Positions 10,225 through 21,133 of a stretch of DNA of 64,000 nt are shown one piece after another. Position numbers and translations under genes: made by a program. This stretch comes from Ganoderma boninense. Its lineage: Eukaryota > Basidiomycota > Agaricomycetes > Polyporales > Polyporaceae. The stretch is from contig PJEW03000013.1 in assembly GCA_002900995.3 (NCBI GenBank), positions 196,519 to 260,518 on the forward strand. Reading direction: 5' to 3'. Under the pieces are notes generated by a model. It did no database searches and was not told the DNA's origin. It was given only the letters and a program-made list of their open reading frames with translations. The first letter of the stretch is position 1, and each line of letters begins with the position of its first letter.

Positions 10225-13077
10225 CTAAGTAGGACCATGGACCGCGCGATAAGTGTACACTGCGGCCAGTGTCGAAAGAGGGTTGACGCGACGAGCGTCG
10301 TGCTCCGGGGGAGTCCTGATGTGGGCGCGCAAAGTCTGGTTATCAGGGCAGAAGAAGAACAGACGAAGGCGGCGGATGTTAACGTGACCTTTTAGCACGG
10401 CTCCGGAGAGCTCGCGCAAGATGAAAGAGTCGCGTCCACGCTTCTCGTGGATCACGTAGGGCCCGGCGTAGGTCCATTCGCCCTTGCCGCCCTTGATCTC
10501 GTCGAGCTTGGATTCCCGTAGCCAGACATACATGCCCACTTCGTAGGCATCGAAGTCGAACTTGTAGTGGTGACGGCGGGCATAGTCGTCCATTGCTTTC
10601 CTTCGCGAGGCTCGAAGACGGTCGTGGGCCTTCTCTAGGTTGACGTCGCGGCGTTGAATCTGTCGCGCGCGCATTGCAACGAGGTCCTCGTGCGAGTGAA
10701 CCTGGTCCCAATCGAGGGTCTGCCAAGTGACTTCTTCGACGTCGTACGAGAATACGGGGTGCTGGCCGTAGAGGAGGTAGTATGGCGAGTAGCCCGTCGC
10801 GCGCGAGACGGTTGTGCGCATCGCGAAGAGACCGGCGCGAGGTACAGTGGCCAGCGGCCCTTTGCGTCGCCTGTAACCTTGGTCGTGAGCGTGTTGTGCG
10901 ATCGCTCCACGGGGGCGTTGCCCTCGGGGTGGTAGGCTGTAGAAAAAATTACTGTACACCTGTACAGTGTGCGGAGGAGATGTTGAACTTCACCAAGAAA
11001 TTCGGATCCCAGGTCGACCGTGATGACCGGGACGCAGCTGAAACGACAGATGATATCTTCATAGATGAACTTGGCGACGGTGCGCGCGTTCGCGCTCTTG
11101 ATTGCGCGGGCTTCTGGCCAACGGATGGTGCGTTCAATAGCCTGAATGACATACTTCTTCTTGCCGACACCCATGGGCATGTGTATGGTGTCGAGATCGA
11201 AGTGTCTAAGGAGAGGAGAGAGCCAAGACTCGTTATAAGGGAGGACGGGCTTAGCTTGCATGGCACGCTGGCATTCAATGCACGACCTCACAAAGGAGAC
11301 GTCGTCCCACATGTTGGGCCAATAGAAGCGGTCGAGCAGGAGTTTGTGCGTCGCGTCGCGGCCGCGATGACCAGCCGCAAGGTGCGCTTCAAGCATGAGC
11401 GGGCGGCGGCGATCACGATCCTCGACGACGAGGCGCGGTGGTGCAGGTGAATTGCGCTTTGGCGCGAGCCAGAGACGGTCGTCCCGGAGGAGGAAGCGGC
11501 GAGCGCGGCGCTGGAATGTGAGACGACCACTGTCGGTGAGCAAGCGTGGCGGGAACGTTCCGGACGAGAGAAAAAGACGTAGCTCGTCCCAATAGGACGT
11601 GTCGTCCTTGTCTTTTGTGCCAAAGCGGTGGCCTGAAGCCGCCCGCCATGAGGACGTGAGGCGTGAGAGGTTCCGAAAATGCTGAGTTGAATGGGACATC
11701 AATCTCCAGGACATCTCCAGCAAGGACGAACGTCACAGGCGCATAAGTGGGGAAGGAGCGGGTGAAAACCCCTTCACAGCGGCGGGAATTGTGGGGATGG
11801 ACGTGCGCTAGGGAAGAACACGCAAGTAGAGAGCCCGGAACAGAGGAGAAGAAAGAGGGGGCGGTGGGATTGAAGCGATCACTCGCAGGAAAGGTGAGCG
11901 CAGTGGAAGCGCCGTAGGTTTGGAGAGACGGAGTATACTGCAAAGACACTGCAAAAGGGTTCGAGTGCGTGAGCTGGAGGGAACGGAGGATCGAGCTGAC
12001 AGAGGAAAACGTAGCTGGGCAGCTGCCCGAGTGTGGGACAGCGGCATACAAATCGTATGCATCCAGAAACTCGTTGACGTCCTCAGAGGGATCTGGAAGG
12101 CCAGTGTTGATTGGAGGGGCGCGCGAAAGCGCATCCTCCATCTTCATGGCAGAGGCGGGGACGTGCTTGGTCTCGAAGTCGAAGAGGAGAAGCCACGAGA
12201 CCCAACGCAGCATGGGCGCATTTGGGACATCGTCTGGCTTCTTCAACATAGTGGCCAGGGAGATTGCGTCGTGTTCAAGCCGAAAATGCACGCCCCAGAC
12301 GTAGTGTCGGATGGCTTTGAGGGCGATGAAGGTCCCGAAGACCTCGGACTTTGGCTGGCCGTAGTTTTGCTGTGCTTTTGTGAAGGTGCTCGATCCGTAG
12401 AGCGCGACGCGCTTGATGCCGTCGACAATCTGGTACAGGACCCAACCGGCACCCATCCAGCTAGAGTCGACGCCTACGACGAGCATGCCATCATCAGAGT
12501 TGCGAGGAGGAAGAGTTATTAACGTAGCTTTTTCATAGTCGATGCGCACAAGGACGGGTGCAGAGGTGAGGCGGTGCTTGAGCTCAGCGACCGCCTCCTC
12601 CACGTCCGGTGTGATCTCGAATTCGTCGGGGGAACAGGAGAGAAGGGCGGTCAGTGGCCAAGCGATGCGGGCATAGTTCTTGATCCAGCGGCGCGCGCCG
12701 CCAGCGAGGCCCAGGAACATGCGCACTTCGGAGACCGACTCGGGTACGGGCCACCGCAGGACTTTTTCAACGAGACCAGGCCCCACTTGCCAGCCTTGAA
12801 GGCTGACAAGCGAGCCGACGATCTTGAGGAGCGAACACGCAAGAACGGTCTTGAGGGCAGAGATCGTGATGCCACCTGCAACCAGAGCAGCGAGGAATGC
12901 AGCCATGCGCTCAGCAAATTCAAACACGAACCTGCGGATGTGCGGATTGCCTATGATAGGCTCGTCGTCGTAGCGGGAACGCGGTCCCTTCACGCTGCTA
13001 TCATCGACGAAGTTGTCCGCCCAGTCGCGTGCCTTCAGTCGCTTGAGAACGTGGTCGGTGCAGCGGCCGAACTCTTG
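10225..13077 (-). pseudogene. Ty3/Gypsy pol, 5'-truncated (element X: RT palm, RNase H, integrase)
   Basis: Polyprotein remnant. In order: RT active site F-V-D-D (about 13015-13004) followed by the RT thumb; RNase H beginning V-D-S-S-W-M-G-A-G-W; the H-H-C-C integrase zinc-binding module (H-L-A-A-G-H ... C-I-E-C); and the integrase core with D (FDLDTIH), D (VDLGSEF, where the usual DNGSEF has Leu) and E (EGNAPVERSH). A basic C-terminal domain ends at 10225. RT sequence upstream of the palm is missing and homology stops at about 13077. The frame changes near 11640 and back near 10830, two compensating one-base shifts. Gag and protease are not present here. The RT and RNase H style differs from element Y, so it is a separate Gypsy lineage. 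Non-functional as sequenced. Confidence 0.88.
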
Positions 13078-14002
13078 AGTTGAATTGGTGTAGCCTTAGA
13101 TGAGGGTCGTTTGTTGCTTCGGACCATCTGGCGAGTGGAAGGTGCCGAGAGGACGTGAGGAGACATCGAGGATGCGGGCGTCGAAGCCACTGCAGGAAAA
13201 AGCATTTTGTACATGGCCACCGTGGAGAGCTATGGAGCTTCCGTAAACTACGTACCTCTGGTGCGGGACTCCATAGCGCGCTGTAGCGCCAAGTAGTGCC
13301 TGTAGATTCAGCTCCAAAATGTCGTTGGAGAGCATAGTCATAAGTAGGCCTTGAATGTCAAGGGAAGGCGTGCAGCATGATATATGGCCCTCAAGTAGGC
13401 TTAAATGTCTCCATTTACGGTGCGCTGACGATTTGACAGAGAAGAAGGAACCAACGAGGGGAGAGCGTCCCGTTCTCTGGACAGTTTGTCCCACGGAACA
13501 TGTGCCGTGGCACAGTGGCACAAGGCGTGATCTACTGAGTCACATGGAGTGACTCGTGTCACCCGTGTGGCTCTGCGCTCCCGCTCCCGCCTTGCTCCTC
13601 GTCCGTTGTGGTTGCCTGCCACCCCGCCCTCGCTCATCAGCTTGTGCCACCCCGCCCTCACTGTACGTCACTATGGTTTCTCTTTGTGGCACAGTCAGCT
13701 GACAACAGCATGTTCTGCACCACTGTAGCCGTCATCTTCCGGCCCCTCAACCACATCCGATTCGGCCATTTCGCAGCGCGACAGTAGCGGTAACCCTGGC
13801 ATTTTCATTGTTTAGAGTCGATTCAGAGGGCCGTTGTGGAGGTATAGGACGTCGGGCTACGGATGGGGTCACTGCACCGTTGTTGAAAGGTGAGTATGGT
13901 CTACGCATTATTGTCTTGCGCATCCCCGGCCTTTGCAAGTAGCTATCCCCCGTATATATCCCCTGCCTCCGTAATAATGTCATTTACCATTTCGTACACA
14001 TC
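13078..14002. other. intergenic between element X and the CxC gene
   Basis: No gene seen. It contains the left palindromic motif (13467-13520) and several GTGGCAC words. A TATA-like CGTATATATCCCC at 13951-13963 lies about 45 bp before the ATG at 14003 and is a plausible core promoter for the CxC gene. Confidence 0.5.
13467..13520. repeat. left imperfect palindrome, candidate terminal inverted repeat
   Basis: Starting GTCCCGTTCTCTGG and containing CCACGGAACATGTGCCGTGG, this stretch matches the reverse complement of 20375-20421 at 39 of the first 47 positions by eye. The core is itself nearly palindromic, so part of the match is seen in either orientation, but the outer 20 bases match only as an inverted repeat. 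The two copies frame the CxC and RTC4 genes. Confidence 0.5.
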
Positions 14003-16326
14003 ATGGACGTGCAAACAGTCCTCAAGCTCCTCGTTGACAATCCACACATTGCGTCGATCCCGTTTTCGACGGTGCTCACGTTCTGCGATCTGACCCGGTG
14101 GCTCCATGCCGACATCGCCTTCTCCCAACCTTCCTATGTCGAAACACCACCGAACACCCTTCCTCTCAACATCCATAACTTTCTCCTTGCTGCTCTGGCT
14201 CTTGATGACCAAGTCTGTCGTCTCCTGTGGACCGTGCTCCGCTGCTACATCTGGACTATGATCTCAAATGTCTCTGACTTGGAGGACCGGAACGGAGCAC
14301 TGGTCAATCTGTTTCTCCAACATGGAAGGCCCTATCAGATTAGTAAGTAGCTGATTCTACTCCTTCGGAGCATGGTGCGGGCTTCTAACTACTGTGTTCT
14401 GTGCGCTCAGTGATATACAATCTTGTGCCGCCAGTCCGCAGATGCCTCACTCCAGAGTGCGTATATGAGGTCCCAATGCAGCCTGGAGTACTTCGCGCTC
14501 GGGAGCTTGGTCATCCTGATTCCCATGAGGCAACCCTCTTCACCCGAGAATTTGGACCTCTCCCGATCCGCACAACCTCGCTCTATTGTCGTTGTATGTT
14601 GACGACTCATGTTTTATATTCATACATAACTCAGTAGGGCATGCTATAGACTGCAAGACTCGGTACCATGCCAACTACTACGTCCACGACATAGCGACGA
14701 CCCGTACATACTATGGCGGAGTCCCGAGGCAGTTACAGGTCGCTACTCACTACTTCGTTGAAGATGGCGTCTGTGAACTGTTTGCAAACATGATGGCGTT
14801 CGCATGGTACGGGCTGATCTTTAAGGATGAATCCAATATCATTGGCTGACTTGGATTTATAGGACCTCTGCGACGAACTGTGCCCGTGTATACAACTTAT
14901 CTACCCCCCGCAAATTTGTCTCCAAGTGGTCTTCGCAGCTAGACATAGACGTGGACAACGTCTGGGACTCATTTTTCCTGTACGCATTGCTTCAAGACTG
15001 TGAACGGCGTGATACCATTCTCGAAATCCCAAACAATGCGACACACTCGGACCGTTATCTCGCTGCGATCAAGGCCCGGAATGCTGCGATGGTCGGGCCG
15101 AAGAATCCATACTGGAACCATGCTTGCGACTTGTGCTGCTGGGTATCCAAGGACGAGTCTGGTCAGCAATGTACATTCTCAGATATTTCTAAAGATATCT
15201 TGCTTGAATTGACTAACGTGTATCAGGTGCGATCCGCTCGTGCGTCACGGATGGCATCAGCATTGGACACCCTTGCTGTGCTGTACATGACTGCCCCAAT
15301 CCACTTATCATGAAGAAAGGCGCGCGGTACTGTCTGGAGCATCAGTCTCGGGAGGATGACTGCTCTGTTCTTTCGTGCAAGGCGAAGGCGATCCCTGGTT
15401 TCCGTACCTGTGCTGAGCCCAGCCACCGTGCCCTTGAAGACTATCTGCGCCTCGAAAACAAAGCAATGTTCCAGCTCAAACGGCGTCACGAGCGACTTCA
15501 CGCAGAATCCAAAACGACTGATCGCATCCCCATAACCTCTGTCTCTCACACGCAGCTCGAGCAGCTCATATCCAACGCCACCAGTACAACACAAGGTACT
15601 CCAAACACTGAGGCCAACAGCGAGCGATTTTTCGAGTCGCTTGATGACGTCCTCGACAATGGCGAGATCGAATGCAATGCTGAGAAGTCCACATCCGGAA
15701 ACAAGCGTCACCGCGCTCAGTTCGGGCGGCGTCGCACACATAATGAAGAGCTCGTGGTTGCATCTTGCAGAGTAATCATTGGACGCGCAACGTTCTTCGG
15801 TTCAGAGGCAATCAATGGTGTCGTCGTAAGCTTGCCCTTCATGTGATTGCAATTTCAACCACTAACGCATGCGGCACTGCGCTAGTGGATGTGGAAGATT
15901 CTCTTTCCGACCACGGCATCCGTTCCACAGATTCTCTGGCACGATCAGAACTGCCGTGTATGGCGAATGTTACAGAACGAGGATGAAGCGACCCAATCCC
16001 ATTTCGCCCAGTGCGCCTTGCCCGTGGACGTGTTCCACTTCAAATGCAAGCACAAGGAGTCTGATGTTATCTGTGGTACGCATTGCAACCCATATCACTG
16101 GCCGGAGCTGCGCACCGAGAAGGGTGAATGGAGGTTCAATTCATCGGCAGCCGAGCAGAGTAATGTGTGGATGGGGAAGTTCCAGCCGATCGTTCGAGAG
16201 ATGCAGGTGGACAGATATAACTTCTTTCTGGATGAGGCGACAAGACGCCGAAATAATTTCACTATCGCAGAGCTCGAGCGTGGGGGACATGCACCATACT
16301 TTATCCCTCGTGAAGCTTTGGCCTAA
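14003..16326 (+). CDS. CxC5/CxC6 cysteine-cluster protein (KDZ transposon-associated type)
   Basis: Six exons (14003-14342, 14411-14593, 14650-14806, 14863-15161, 15227-15825, 15886-16326) join in frame through five GT-AG introns of 56-68 nt to give 672 residues, so the gene is intact. The N-terminal helical domain is followed by the CxC5-type cluster (C-L-T-P-E-C ... L-Y-C-R-Y-C-K-T-R-Y-H, where the second motif is created by splicing) and C-D-L-C-C near residue 315. A CxC6-type block around residues 335-420 reads G-H-P-C-C-A-V-H-D-C ... C-L-E-H ... C-A-E-P-S-H. The C-terminal domain has A-Q-F-G-R-R-R-T-H-N-E and later V-D-V-F-H-F-K-C-K-H, N-S-S-A-A-E-Q-S-N-V-W and Y-N-F-F-L-D-E. Such proteins are known as companions of Kyakuja/Dileera/Zisupton transposons in mushrooms. 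I find no KDZ transposase in this window. It converges on the RTC4-like gene, whose end is 45 bp away. Zinc-dependent nucleic-acid binding is likely; the precise role is unknown. Confidence 0.88.
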
Positions 16327-16370
16327 ATGCTGTAGTTTATGCCACCATGATACATATTTGTTCTTCTCGT

Positions 16371-19300
16371 CTACTCAATTACAATCACATCTTTTCCATC
16401 CTCATGGATTACATTGTATTGTGGGTAAGCAACGTCCGGTGAGTCTATCCGAATGTCAACTGGTTCTGTCTTGACAACCAGCGACTCAGACCCTGACTTG
16501 GACTCGGATATGACATCAGCAAGCAGATCACGAGCATAAAGCAACGCCGCATTCAGTTGAGCATCCTCACGATCTGTCGGAAACATGCGCATTCCATATT
16601 CCGAGCTCTCGGTAAGGATCTGGATAGCCTCGGTTTTAAGGTTTGGCGGACGGTCTGTGGTGCAGCTAGAGCGCGGGCACGGATCAGTCTCACACGGCTT
16701 TGCGGTCAATAGCATGTGAGGTGAGCGAGACCGGAACCCTGTCTAAAGAGGCCGAAAGTTTGCATGTAAATAGCTACAAATAATCAGTACCAGACCTCGA
16801 CACAGACGTGTGCGTGCCCCGGGAGGGAGCCGAAAACTATACAGTACGAAACTCTAACCGTCGCAACTGCCACATACCATAACAGGTAGCCCTGCTACCA
16901 AACGCCGCGCCACAAGCGCTCTGCCGCGCTGCGCGCGCTTTGCTCCCGCTCGCCCCGTTCGTGCCCTGCGCTTCCTCCACCCGTCGTCGCGGTTCCGCGC
17001 AACCCTCAACACTCGGCCCGCGTGCATGCTCGGTCGTCCATGATAAGGCGGGTGGAGACCTCAGGCAGGAGGACACTGGCTACGAGTGTCTCGAAGGCCA
17101 TAGGGCGAAGGTGCTCGAGGTCTGCTCCACGGAAAAGGTAGAGCAACATGAAGTGAATAATTTCATGTCCTTGCTCTCCGTAACTGGGGAAAACATCAGC
17201 ATTCAACCAACCAAACGAAACATCAAGCGAAATAGACGTACTAGCCCGTTTTACCCATGAGCATAAGCTGCTTACGAGCTTCCCGTGGTGGAAGGCCCGA
17301 CTGGCCGCCAAGACGGGCGGCCTTGTCATAGTATTCGTTGCCTTCCGGATGTTCAATTAGCTCAGCGAGATTATCTTGTAGATCGAGGACACGGTCGCAG
17401 AGTGCATTAAGCTCGAAGTCCTCGGGCCAACCAGATTGACGAGCTTTACGCAGCAAAGTGCGCTCGAACTCATGGCGCTCACAGTATGGCTCGGTGATGC
17501 GCCAGGTGGTCGTCACCCGGTGATGGGGGTTCTCGGGAGTTGGGTCAGGGTGCGAAACAGCCTCGAGGTCTTGACGCATCAGGCGCATGACTTCTGTCGG
17601 CTCAAAGTCAAGGATCTCATCGCAGAAATCACATTGTTGATGGCTTGTCTGCCCATCTGTGGGCGCAGTTAGTGTGCAGCACTCAGCACCAGAGTCGTGA
17701 TAATGCGCACCAAGGTCAAGCTCCGACATTGCATCATCTTCTGGCAACTTCTTCTCTGCCTCTAAAACATTCCGCATACTCGCAACGACCTGTGATGGAG
17801 GAGAAGGCAGGAGCAAGGGAGACAGCTCAGGGTACTTTCCCTTCGCTGATCGGCGTGCCCCTACTAGTAATGTGGAGTCAGTTTGCAGCTTGCCGGTTGG
17901 GCATACAGTACAACAACTCACCTCGTTTGTGGGCCTGGTAGAAAGCAGGCCACCGCCCACGAGGATCAGTGTCTCCAAATGCGATGAATTCTGCCTTGAC
18001 ATCGTCCGAAACCTCCATCCAGAAGCCCCAATTCCGACCCCATGTGGACCGTGCCCGCTTAATACCAAAAACCTCCAAGAACGCGAGGTCCTTCGTCACC
18101 TTGCCCTTCTTCTGGGTATTTGTTGCGATAGGTGCCAGTGTTGGGGACTGAGATAGGTCACCAGCACCCATGAGACGTTGCATACGTTCGAAGCCCCGAG
18201 CAACCTCCGCGACATTGAAATCCCGGGGCCATCGACGAGTTGGCAGTGCTGTCTGTCCACTAGGCTCGAGCTTGACGCGCTCTTGGATGGAAGGGAGAGA
18301 AATGACTGTGCCTGGTGGTCTACCTGGTTGCGAAGAGGGAAGGGAGATAGGAGATGAGGGCGTCTGTGAGAGACTCGGCCCGGGGCTTGTCGTAACAGTC
18401 CGAGGGATCTTCGTAGGTGGCATGCCTTCGAGGCTCGGACCGCGGCGCTTTCTCTGACGGCGCAGTCGTTCTAGCTCCACGTCGAGACCAGGGCACTCCT
18501 GCCACTTGTAGAGAAGCGTAGGAGGCAGACGGATAAGGATGCGGGACACTGAATCGGCGACCAGAACGGTATTGGGTTTACCCATCTTCCATCCGTTCTC
18601 GAGCACATCCCAGAACTGGACATTCGACTCATCAGAGAGACCAAAAGCCTGCATGAGGTCGTCGTAGTCCTCGAGTTGAAGGCGGGGGTGTGTCTTCGCT
18701 ACCTTCGAGACGACTAGAGGTTCCTCATTGTCCTGCAAGCCAAAAGTGAGAGGTGGATACTACGAAACAACATATACAACGTGCGTACCTTGTGCCAGAT
18801 GAGCATTGTGACTGACTGGGCTGCATCGAGCTTGCGCTTCTGCACGAGCACCTTCGCGTCCTTAACCTCTGTCTTGGCCTTCACAGCCGTGTCGCGGTTC
18901 TGACGCCAGAGAGGCGTGAGTGGCTGAGCCCGCAGAGAGGGCCCACCGGGGCGAGGTTGTATGGTTGACGATGGAGCTGCCGACAGCGAGGGAGTAGACC
19001 GCAGTGTGATTTGAGATGGGATATGGGACTGGCTGGGCCCAGCTTGAATGGCTTTCGGTGGTCGCTTGGAGTCGATCTGATCGAGAAGACTTTGGAGCAT
19101 CCGCTCAAGCTGTGCAAGAGGGACGGATTGGAGGGCCGCTGTGAATGCGATATCGCCTAAGTCACTGCTAACTTGTGGCTGCAGCAGCGTGGCAAGAGTC
19201 TGAGACTCAATGGAGGGGGCAGGAGGAACGGATGCAGGGATTGTTGGGGTGGAAGAGCTACCCACCAGAGAAGGGATAACGGAAGTCGGCGTAGGCTGCG

Positions 19301-19946
19301 AGAGGGGTGGAGTGTAGCCATCGACATTGTGCGTCTTGCACTTGTTGCGGAAAGTACCAGCCGCACGAGCAGCAGACCCTTCAGACTCACAGCAGGACGT
19401 ACACAGCGTCTCAATGCAGGTCTTGCTTCCTCGGGTGCGGGTCCCATTTTGATACAAGCAGTGGATGTTTGCACACGGCGTGTACGAAGAGGCCGTCCGA
19501 TTGGTGGATGGAGGGGCATCCTGAGTCGATGGCGGGGTAGGGATGGAGCTCGAAGGAACATGAATGGGAGGGGCAAGACGCAACACGGCACCTTCACGGG
19601 TAAGCTGAGCAGCGTAGACCGTGTCACTTGGATTTGCATGCCGAGCCCAGAGCCACTGAACGAGCTGCTCAGCATCCTCATAGACGTATGCTGGGGTGTG
19701 TTTGGGAGTCCAATGGCACCGAGGGGATGCAGAACACTGGCTACATGTGTTAGTAGGGAGCAACATAGGAATAATGTATGAAGGACGTACACTTTGAACA
19801 ATGCGACCACGGTCAGCCAAACCGCGTTTTCCAGTACCTTCATGGACACGGAAAAACTCCATAGTGCTTCCGCATTCCGCGCAATCCTTGAGGAGCTGCA
19901 ACTGCGGATCCGGGACGATGACGAAGGAAGGTGGAGGAGAAGCCAT
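16371..19946 (-). pseudogene. GRF zinc finger plus RTC4-like domain protein, last exon interrupted by an insertion
   Basis: Exons 19946-19791, 19736-18789, 18732-17922, 17860-17242 and 17183 onward join in frame (introns 54-61 nt). The N-terminus has a GRF-type zinc finger (C-A-E-C-G, D-R-G-R, C-S-A-S-P-R-C-H-W) that is complete only if the in-frame 54-nt intron 19790-19737 is removed. A second Cys/His cluster follows (C-A-N-I-H-C ... C-C-E-S-E ... C-K-T-H), then long Ser/Pro-rich disorder. The C-terminus matches the RTC4-like domain: C-D-F-C-D-E-I, E-N-P-H-H-R, Y-C-E-R-H-E-F-E, G-Y-Y-G-E-Q-G, L-L-P-E-V-S-T-R-L-I-M-D-D. In yeast RTC4 was named for a telomere-capping phenotype. Reading stops at TGA 17008-17006 (903 residues). 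However, the frame after R-A-E appears to resume with A-I-Q-I-L-T-E-S-S-E-Y-G at 16628 once the 378-bp insertion is excluded, and it ends at 16371. A TATA-like GCGTATATATTTATG lies 65 bp upstream of the ATG. Confidence 0.78.
16634..17011. mobile_element. MITE-like insertion in the last exon of the RTC4-like gene
   Basis: The 378-bp segment is flanked by CTCGG on both sides (16629-16633 and 17012-17016). Its ends form an imperfect terminal inverted repeat: plus strand TTTTAAGGTTTGGCGGA and minus strand TGTTGAGGGTTGCGCGGA, 14 of 17 positions equal with one gap. Removing the segment and one CTCGG joins codons for R-A-E directly to A-I-Q-I-L without a frame change. It has no ORF, is GC-rich at its right half, and would truncate the host protein by about 85 residues. 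The transposon superfamily cannot be told from this. Confidence 0.6.
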
Positions 19947-20374
19947 ACCGAGACGACAATGCAGGACGACCACTCGAATGTGGAGCTTACTTATGTGCAG
20001 CACTTCATCATAAATATATACGCCTCTACTATGATACAAGCGTAAAGACGACCAGGGAGGAAAAGCGGGCTGGGCTGTTGAGCCAAAGCGGAGGCGTTGA
20101 GTAGGGACCAGGTGGTTGACAGCCGGGCCGTGGCTAAGCGTGGTTGGACCAGAAAAGGACAAGTCGGAAGGGATAGAAGCCAAAGCAAGTACGAGTAAGG
20201 CTGTTGAGCAAAGCGGAATCATGTTGATGACTGCCCAGGGCGTCGGTCGGGCCTACATTGGGCAATACGGCGGGGAAGGGTGGTGGCGGGATGAGCGATG
20301 GGGCAAAGCGGGACGGACAATACGAGGTGACGTGACAGGCAGGAGGTCACGCGGCAATCGCCGGATGTCCCATT

Positions 20375-20421
20375 GTCCCGCGGCACATGTTCCGTGGCAC
20401 GACCTGGCCAGGGGACGGGAC
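20375..20421. repeat. right imperfect palindrome, candidate terminal inverted repeat
   Basis: Contains CCCGCGGCACATGTTCCGTGG and ends GGGGACGGGAC. Its reverse complement aligns with 13467-13513 (39 of 47 by eye). A short direct phrase AACGAGG(G)GAGAG lies just outside both copies (13454-13465; 20428-20440), offset by a few bases. Confidence 0.5.
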
Positions 20422-20461
20422 TTTCTGAACGAGGGAGAGTGGACACGACGGGCACAGCAGG

Positions 20462-20875
20462 CGTTTCCGGATCAGGGAAACGGTCAGGAAACGAGGACGG
20501 AATTTTCAAGTTTCTCAGGAGTTTCTGGGGTGATTCGTGGTTGGGGAAACGTGGTGCTTCCATTGTGTTTTTACAGCGTTTCCGGAGACCAGAAACGGCC
20601 CAGGGTGTTTCCACAAAGGGGAAATTGCCAGGAAACGGGCCGGAAACAGGCTGCATTGTCCGGAAACACAATGTTCTATGTCTGTTTTCGACCCATTTCC
20701 TCGAAATTTCCCTTCTCTGGAAACGCCTCACCTGTTTCCGATGTCCGAACACGCCTGGGAAACACCCAGGAAACTTGTCGTTTCCTGGATCCCGAAACAC
20801 CCAGAAAATGACCAAAAAACTTGAAGTTTCCATACCTGTTTCCATCCTGTTTCCAAACGCTCGAAACACCCACCT
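20462..20875. repeat. block dense in GTTTCC / GGAAAC words on both strands
   Basis: Within about 415 bp I count roughly 18 GTTTCC or GGAAAC hexamers plus several GAAAC/GTTTC relatives, at irregular spacing and in both orientations. There is no constant repeat length, so it is neither an ordinary minisatellite nor a CRISPR-like array. It lies upstream of the RTC4-like gene and beside a retroelement. Confidence 0.75.
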
Positions 20876-20973
20876 TGCCCGTCGTGGGAAGTTTTCTGTG
20901 ACGCCGGCGGCTTCCGGATTAGGAAGGCGGTCGCGGCACACGGTCGGGAAGAGCGCTCAGTGGCAGAGACAGT

Positions 20974-21120
20974 TGTACCGACTGTAGATTCTGTTCCAGA
21001 GTACGCTAACGATCCTTGCGTACACACAGGGCTTTTATACTAGTCGTCAAGAGGCACGGGACCGGAGGGGATATGAGTAAGGACAGAGAGGGCAAGCACG
21101 TGAGTACGGGCGGGATGACA
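20974..21120 (-). repeat. possible short LTR downstream of element Y
   Basis: On the minus strand the segment begins TGTCATCCCG, ends GGTACA and contains TATAAAAG near 21040, as a compact LTR with a promoter would. It lies just after the third ORF of element Y. No matching second copy is visible in the window (the 5' side of Y falls in the gap), and I see no polypurine tract directly before it. Confidence 0.3.
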
Positions 21121-21133
21121 CAGGTGAGACAGG

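Larger units (their letters stand above)
19947..21133. other. intergenic stretch upstream of the RTC4-like gene
   Basis: No gene seen. It contains the right palindromic motif (20375-20421), the GTTTCC/GGAAAC-rich block (20462-20875) and an LTR-like segment (20974-21120). Frames of up to about 240 codons cross the block on both strands, but they mirror each other and are compositionally driven. Confidence 0.5.

Noticed and set aside
14003..20222. KDZ transposase expected next to the CxC gene
   Set aside because: No transposase-like catalytic motifs were found on either strand in this interval; the other gene has GRF and RTC4-like features.
20462..20875. CRISPR-like array
   Set aside because: The repeated word is only 6 bp, spacing is irregular and both orientations occur; the host is eukaryotic.
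20219..20987. ORFs of about 200-240 codons on both strands over the GTTTCC block
   Set aside because: Both strands are open over the same stretch because of the repeated hexamer and its composition; no protein-like features.
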